A DNA stretch of 11,697 nt from Lachnospiraceae bacterium UBA7598 (GTDB taxonomy: Bacteria; Bacillota; Clostridia; Lachnospirales; Lachnospiraceae): the NCBI GenBank assembly GCA_002474415.1, contig DLQV01000115.1:2336-14032 (forward strand). The letters run 5' to 3'. The notes under the pieces were generated by a model that saw only the letters and a list, made by a program, of their open reading frames with translations, was not told the origin of the DNA and ran no database searches. The translations under genes were made by a program, and so were the position numbers. Of this stretch, positions 7,650 through 11,697 are shown one piece after another. Every line of letters begins with the position of its first letter. The first letter of the stretch is position 1.

Positions 7650-9820
7650 AAGCGGATTTCCTCCCGTATCTGACAGTTCATGCCCAACTGCCGAAAACGG
7701 CTTGTAACCATCTCTGCAGACCCGGAATCTGTGTTTGCAAGAAGCACATACAGACCGCCATCGTCAAGCTCCCCGACAAAATCGCTTTGCCGCATCTGAT
7801 TTCCCAGTAGCTTTCCTGCATCCGATTTGTCCATATTTCCCGGATCCACCCAGATCAGTGCACACTGTGTCAGGCCTTTCTTTCTCGCATGCAGATAGGC
7901 AGTCACCAGAGAGCGAAAGGCATCTTTTTCCAGAATATTTGTTCCCGGCAAATATCTCTGATACTGCAAAGCCGACATATAACGATTTGCACGCAGTACC
8001 GCATTCTGAATCAGATACCCAATTACGGTCAGCATATTTGCCTGTCCCAGCGTCATACGCTCCCATGGGATTCCCCAGACCATAAGAATCAGCTGCATTT
8101 CATCTTCCGCATAAATAGCATCCGCCATAAGAGGATAATGCTCATCCATATTTTTGTTGATATAAACTTTGTGTTCCGAAAGTTTTTCATACATCGCATC
8201 CATCTTCTGATAATTGATGGAATTCCCAAGGCTTCTTGCTTTGGGGGATGTGGAAGAAAACAAGCGCGCATAAGAATGATTCGCTACCGAATAAATAGCT
8301 ACATCCCGGCTGCCCATCAGCTTAGCAAGCACTTCTGCTGCGTAAAACAAGACCTCACTTGGCTCATACTGATCCAGACTCGAAGTAATTTCATATAATT
8401 TTCCAAAACTGTCATTCTGATTGATAATCTGACTAGATAAAATCTCTTTAATGCGCACATTGCTTCCATTGATATCTGAGATATTATCAATCTGTTTCGA
8501 GAGATAATCCACCTCATGCTTTTCCTCATCCTCTATCGAATGCAAATGATCCCGCAAGTGCCCCACGACCAGACCAAGAATCAGAATTTGTGCAATCCAT
8601 ATATAGGTATTAAAATCAAGAACTACATCAAATCCGCTTCGATGATACATCTGACGGAACATATATCCGGCAATGGCAAGCAGGCTTGAAAACGTTGCCT
8701 GCTGCTGCCCGTAAATAACTGCAAACAGCAATACATAGAGCAGATAAAAATCAATATTCTGAAAATATTCCCGGCCGACAGACCGGTTATTTAACATAAA
8801 AAACGGAATAAAACATACCAGATTCTCTACAAACGGAATCAGTGAATCTATAAATTCTCTTGCGTGATCTCCCAATTTCTGTAAGAAATTACGTTTTCTC
8901 CCATCTACACGCACATATTCCGAGGCATGGCGGCTGATCTCATCTACCACTTTCTTCAGACACTTTGCCGGAGGATTTAAAATCCGGATTCCAAATTCAT
9001 CCGCAAACCGCCCATTCTGAAGCATTGGCTCCGCCAGTTTTTTCTCCGTTACAGGAACGAGAGAAACATTCCCCAACAATCCAGCAATCTGCTCTGCTAA
9101 TTCCCGCTGTGAAATTGCCTCTCCAGATGATATCTGGTAAATCCCATATTTTACAGATTTTGCACAAACAACACGATAGATAAATTCCACGGCGTCTGCA
9201 TAATAAAGAGGCATCAGATGCTGGGTATCATCCACCTGTATTTCACCTGTTTCCATGCCTTCCAAAATCATTCTGGCAATTGTATTTTTTGTTTCTGCTA
9301 CCATTTTCGGAGGCCCATACAAATGATCCAGACGCAAAATGACGGTATCTTTTCCCATCCTGCGATAGCTGCTACAGATATTTTCCCCGGCATAAATTGC
9401 CTGACCTTTTTCCGTATAAGTACTACATGGTGCCTCACAATCGATAATGCCCCCGTTTTCTCCTCGAAAGATTTCTTCGGATGACAGATAAATAAATCTT
9501 CCGGTTCCCTGCTGCATACAGGCCATAAGGATATTAAACAAGCCAGCTGTATACTCGGCTGCCCGGCTCTGACTTTTATTCCATCTGAAATTTGTATCAA
9601 ACGCTCCCATAAAAATAGTCACATCCGGATGAATGCTCTCCACAACCTCACAAATACAGGAATCTCCATAGGGAAATCGATAAACTTCAAATAATTTTCC
9701 CGGTGCCTTTACCGTCTTTGGCTCTTCTGTAAGCTGAAAAACGCGATGCCCTTCTTTATTCAGTTTGTCAACAAACAACCGCACAAAACGGCTGCTTCCC
9801 CCAACCAGTAAAACATTCAT
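7646..9820 (-). CDS. pelD: PelD with N-terminal SDR/epimerase-like domain (c-di-GMP receptor)
   Basis: This 724-residue fusion has an extended-SDR-like Rossmann domain at 1-300 (MNVLLVGGSS, YLSSEEIF, ILRLDHLYGP). Four membrane helices follow (about 323-343, 353-371, 375-389, 403-422), then a charged helical linker (424-470), a GAF domain (about 475-610) and a degenerate GGDEF domain (about 625-724). The part from 320 on matches the PelD layout. In PelD, c-di-GMP binds the RxxD inhibitory site of a catalytically dead GGDEF domain and activates polymer synthesis. Here RQSD (R677, D680) is present, and five residues later the GGDEF position reads DDGGL (686-690), so it should bind but not make c-di-GMP. 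The SDR domain looks inactive: the glycine motif is GGSSRFV instead of GGxGxxG, and no proper YxxxK is found near Y135/Y143. The start at 9820 overlaps the upstream stop as ATGA, with GAGGAG nearby. The fused domain could have come from a UDP-GlcNAc epimerase such as PelX; that is inference. Confidence 0.9.
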   Translation of the reverse strand: MNVLLVGGSSRFVRLFVDKLNKEGHRVFQLTEEPKTVKAPGKLFEVYRFPYGDSCICEVVESIHPDVTIFMGAFDTNFRWNKSQSRAAEYTAGLFNILMACMQQGTGRFIYLSSEEIFRGENGGIIDCEAPCSTYTEKGQAIYAGENICSSYRRMGKDTVILRLDHLYGPPKMVAETKNTIARMILEGMETGEIQVDDTQHLMPLYYADAVEFIYRVVCAKSVKYGIYQISSGEAISQRELAEQIAGLLGNVSLVPVTEKKLAEPMLQNGRFADEFGIRILNPPAKCLKKVVDEISRHASEYVRVDGRKRNFLQKLGDHAREFIDSLIPFVENLVCFIPFFMLNNRSVGREYFQNIDFYLLYVLLFAVIYGQQQATFSSLLAIAGYMFRQMYHRSGFDVVLDFNTYIWIAQILILGLVVGHLRDHLHSIEDEEKHEVDYLSKQIDNISDINGSNVRIKEILSSQIINQNDSFGKLYEITSSLDQYEPSEVLFYAAEVLAKLMGSRDVAIYSVANHSYARLFSSTSPKARSLGNSINYQKMDAMYEKLSEHKVYINKNMDEHYPLMADAIYAEDEMQLILMVWGIPWERMTLGQANMLTVIGYLIQNAVLRANRYMSALQYQRYLPGTNILEKDAFRSLVTAYLHARKKGLTQCALIWVDPGNMDKSDAGKLLGNQMRQSDFVGELDDGGLYVLLANTDSGSAEMVTSRFRQLGMNCQIREEIRL

Positions 9821-10074
9821 GCCATGTGCTCCTCTAACTGTCTGATGAACTCCTGTGTATCTTCTTTTGCCTGTTTTTCCGGAATATCGTAGGTTTCCTG
9901 CACAATATGCGATATTTTATCCACTGGATATCCTTTTGCATAACAGTCCCAGATCAATGCCCCACAGGCATTCATCACCAAAGGTTTTTCAAAAGGAAAT
10001 CCCGTCTGTGTCATATGAAGCAGCCAGAATACTCCGGCAGCTTCCCGAAGTTGATATTCTGTTTTTTCTTTCAT
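9817..10074 (-). CDS. PqqD-like (RRE-fold) small protein
   Basis: From the ATG at 10074 this is an 85-residue protein. It has the PqqD pattern: a basic start leading to YQLREAAGVFWLL (strand-turn-strand), then LVMNACGALIWDCY (33-45, the conserved N-x-x-G-x-x-I/L-W helix), and VDKISHIVQETYDIPEKQAKEDTQEFIRQL, a winged-helix-like end. PqqD-like domains usually bind the leader of a ribosomal peptide and hand it to a modifying enzyme, but none is in this window. The frame is open further upstream to an ATG at 10158, but that longer version would translate a terminator-like hairpin and adds 28 residues that do not look like the family. AGGA about ten bases before 10074 supports the shorter start. 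Its stop overlaps the pelD start, so it is probably the first gene of the pel operon. Its role in Pel synthesis is unknown; binding a peptide tail of a Pel protein is possible. Confidence 0.72.
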   Translation of the reverse strand: MKEKTEYQLREAAGVFWLLHMTQTGFPFEKPLVMNACGALIWDCYAKGYPVDKISHIVQETYDIPEKQAKEDTQEFIRQLEEHMA

Positions 10075-10103
10075 ATCATTCCGTCCTGTATCCCGTATAT
10101 CAC

Positions 10104-10138
10104 AAAAGCGCATGTGGAGCAAAATTCCACATACGCTT
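10104..10138 (-). terminator. Hairpin after pyk, probable weak intrinsic terminator or attenuator
   Basis: In minus-strand RNA the arms 10138-10126 and 10118-10106 pair over 13 positions (AAGCGUAUGUGGA with UCCACAUGCGCUU) with a single G-U wobble. They enclose a seven-base loop and end in a four-U run before UGUGAU. The stem begins 24 bases after the pyk stop and ends about 30 bases before the PqqD-like start. The U-tract is short and interrupted, so some read-through into the pel operon is likely. No convincing promoter fits in the 30 bases that follow. Confidence 0.6.
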
Positions 10139-10162
10139 CCTGCATATACAACCTGCATCCTA

Positions 10163-11578
10163 TTATTTTACCGTCTCCACTTTGATCACATTGGTATTTC
10201 CTACTTTTCCATTGATCAGACCGCCGGTCAGAACGACGGTATCTCCACTCTGTAATGAAAATACTTCTTTCGCCTTTTTCATTGCATGGTAGAACATTAC
10301 TTCCATTGAACTGAACTCTTCGCAGAGAACCGGAGTTACGCCCCAGCTTAAGTTCAATTTCCGCCATACTTTCTCGGAAGTTGTCATTCCGATGATATCT
10401 ACCGGGCAACGGAAACGGCTGACCATACGTGCCGTAGTTCCACTCAGTGTACTTGCGACAATACATTTTGCCTTTACATCAACAGCCATCGCACAGGTTG
10501 CGTGTGAAATAGCATCCTGAATACTTCTGGTTTCAAAATCCGAATTGCGGAAACGCTTGGTGTATTTGATCTGGGATTCTGTGTACTCTGCAATCTCTGC
10601 CATGTTCCGTACGGCATCTACCGGATATTTGCCGGCAGCCGATTCTCCGGACAGCATGATCGCGGATGATCCATCATATACAGCGTTTGCCACATCAGAA
10701 AGTTCCGCACGTGTCGGACGCGGATTGTGAATCATGGACTCTAACATCTCGGTTGCAGTGATTACACGTTTGCCAAGCATACGGCACTTGCTGATCAGGT
10801 ACTTCTGAACTGCCGGCACTTCCATTCCCGGAATTTCTACTCCGAGATCTCCACGGGCAATCATGACCCCATTGGCAATCTCACAGATTTCTTCAATATG
10901 CTCCACACCGGAACGGTTCTCAATCTTTGCGATAATATCAATATCTTCTCCACCATTCTCGTCGAGGAATTTACGCATATCTTCGACATCTTTCTTTACC
11001 GAAACGAAAGACGCTGCAACAAAATCCACGTCATTTTTGATACCAAAGAGCAGATCCTTCTTATCCTGCTCACTCAAAAATGCATGATCCATGACCTTGT
11101 TTGGAAAATTCATGCTCTTTTTATCCGATACCTCGCCTCCGACAAGAACCTTACAAATAGCATCTGGAGCTTTGAGTTTTTCAACTTCGAGAATAATCAG
11201 ACCATTGTTGATCAGAACATGATCTCCCACCTTCAGATTATTGATCAGATTTTTGTATGTTACGGAAACTCTCTCCTGATTTCCCACAACATCATCCGTA
11301 GTCAGTGTAAATGTATCTCCATCTTTTAATGTGATTTTTCCATTTTCAAATGTCTTAATCCGGTACTCCGGTCCCTTGGTATCCAGCATAATCGCAATCG
11401 GAAGTCCCAGTGTCTTACGTACTTTTTTAATCGTATCTATCTTCTTCTGATGTTCCTCATGGCTTCCATGGGAAAAGTTCAATCTGGCTACATTCATGCC
11501 AGCTTTACACATCTGTGTCAGTACAGATTCACTCTCACTTGCAGGTCCAATGGTACAAATAATCTTTGTTTTTCTCAT
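10163..11578 (-). CDS. pyk: Pyruvate kinase
   Basis: This protein converts phosphoenolpyruvate and ADP to pyruvate and ATP in the last step of glycolysis. From the ATG at 11578 it is 471 residues, the length of the short form without the extra C-terminal PEP-utiliser-like domain of Bacillus. The start MRKTKIICTIGPAS is the family consensus. An ATG nine codons earlier (11605) is open but would lie at or before the likely transcription start. Active-site landmarks are RLNFSH (R32, N34, S36, H37), LDTKGPE (65-71; Glu71 is typical of K+-dependent enzymes), IIAKIE with K218 and E220, ARGDLGVEIP (241-250) and ATEMLESM (275-282). The B-domain motif usually written DDG reads NNG (124-126), and Y-R-I follows GPE where I-R-T is usual. 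These are mild variants with no sign of inactivation. It is a housekeeping gene directly upstream of the pel operon. Confidence 0.97.
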   Translation of the reverse strand: MRKTKIICTIGPASESESVLTQMCKAGMNVARLNFSHGSHEEHQKKIDTIKKVRKTLGLPIAIMLDTKGPEYRIKTFENGKITLKDGDTFTLTTDDVVGNQERVSVTYKNLINNLKVGDHVLINNGLIILEVEKLKAPDAICKVLVGGEVSDKKSMNFPNKVMDHAFLSEQDKKDLLFGIKNDVDFVAASFVSVKKDVEDMRKFLDENGGEDIDIIAKIENRSGVEHIEEICEIANGVMIARGDLGVEIPGMEVPAVQKYLISKCRMLGKRVITATEMLESMIHNPRPTRAELSDVANAVYDGSSAIMLSGESAAGKYPVDAVRNMAEIAEYTESQIKYTKRFRNSDFETRSIQDAISHATCAMAVDVKAKCIVASTLSGTTARMVSRFRCPVDIIGMTTSEKVWRKLNLSWGVTPVLCEEFSSMEVMFYHAMKKAKEVFSLQSGDTVVLTGGLINGKVGNTNVIKVETVK

Positions 11579-11588
11579 AATGCTTGTT

Positions 11589-11593
11589 CTCCT
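11589..11593 (-). promoter_or_regulatory. Ribosome binding site of pyk
   Basis: AGGAG lies ten bases before the ATG at 11578. It lies within the reading frame of the longer version (ATG at 11605), so it decides for the shorter protein that matches the family N-terminus. Confidence 0.7.
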
Positions 11594-11610
11594 GTCTCTA
11601 TCCAAAATTT

Positions 11611-11639
11611 TTTGTATCCCCTGAGTTTTATTTTGTCAC
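11611..11639 (-). promoter_or_regulatory. Candidate sigma-A promoter of pyk
   Basis: On the minus strand GTGACA (11639-11634, five of six to TTGACA) and TACAAA (11616-11611, four of six to TATAAT) are separated by 17 bases. Transcription would start near 11604, giving a short leader of about 26 bases to the ATG at 11578 and excluding the alternative ATG at 11605. Found by eye only; pyk could also be co-transcribed with an upstream gene outside the window. Confidence 0.4.
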
Positions 11640-11697
11640 GCACAGACGGGATTTGCGCGGATATAACGCCCGACAATCAGCCGGCGCACCGGCGGGG

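Noticed and set aside
10075..10158. Longer start for the PqqD-like protein at 10158
   Set aside because: The extra residues are encoded by the hairpin region, do not resemble the family, and the ATG has no good ribosome binding site.
10075..10162. C-di-GMP riboswitch before the pel operon
   Set aside because: The gap is under 90 bases and is mostly filled by one simple hairpin, with no multi-helix aptamer visible.
9855..10292. Plus-strand open frame of 145 codons opposite the PqqD-like gene and the end of pyk
   Set aside because: It runs across two real minus-strand genes and the terminator hairpin, and shows no recognisable domain.
11639..11697. Short open frames at the right edge on the minus strand and a small GC-rich inverted repeat at 11680-11693
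   Set aside because: Two frames are open to the edge and neither gives a recognisable protein end in about 20 residues. The repeat has only a five-base stem and no U-tract, so I cannot call a gene end or terminator.
1..11697. CRISPR arrays, tRNA or rRNA genes, insertion sequences, attachment sites
   Set aside because: No spaced direct repeats, no tRNA-like or rRNA stretches, and no transposase or integrase frames were seen; coding density is nearly complete.

Overview
The window looks like the chromosome of a Gram-positive, moderate-GC Clostridia, probably Lachnospiraceae. This rests on the pyruvate kinase sequence, the strong GGAGG-type ribosome binding sites and the type of exopolysaccharide cluster. 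Every gene I can support is on the minus strand, so the window is read from right to left. There is almost no non-coding DNA; the longest intergenic stretch is under 100 bases, apart from the right edge.

Region 1 (about 11.7 to 10.1 kb): pyruvate kinase (pyk), with its own candidate promoter and, just after its stop codon, a hairpin that looks like a weak intrinsic terminator or attenuator.

Region 2 (10.07 to 1.94 kb): a Pel-type exopolysaccharide synthesis operon in the Gram-positive order D-E-A-F-G. It opens with a small PqqD-like (RRE-fold) protein. Next comes a 724-residue PelD in which a degenerate SDR/epimerase-like domain is fused in front of the usual four membrane helices, GAF domain and degenerate GGDEF domain. 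The GGDEF catalytic motif is gone, but the c-di-GMP-binding RxxD motif is present. PelE, a membrane-anchored DUF2194-like protein in the place of PelA, the glycosyltransferase PelF and the transporter-like PelG follow. No outer-membrane components (PelB, PelC) are seen, as expected for a Gram-positive.

Region 3 (1.94 kb to the left edge): a sugar-transfer module added downstream. It contains a DUF2304 small membrane protein, a GT4 glycosyltransferase and a GT2 dolichol-phosphate-mannose-synthase-like glycosyltransferase cut by the window edge. These genes overlap one another by 29 to 31 bases, and the first overlaps pelG by four, so they are almost certainly co-translated with the pel genes.

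Working model: c-di-GMP binds PelD and, through the PelD/PelE/PelG membrane complex, switches on PelF, which polymerises a GalNAc-like polymer from UDP-sugar; PelG carries it across the membrane. The DUF2304/GT4/GT2 genes may decorate the polymer or make a lipid-linked sugar. The most unusual points are the apparent pseudo-enzyme SDR domain fused to PelD, the PqqD-like protein with no RiPP machinery nearby, and a PelA-position protein that lacks the histidine pair of CE4 deacetylases.
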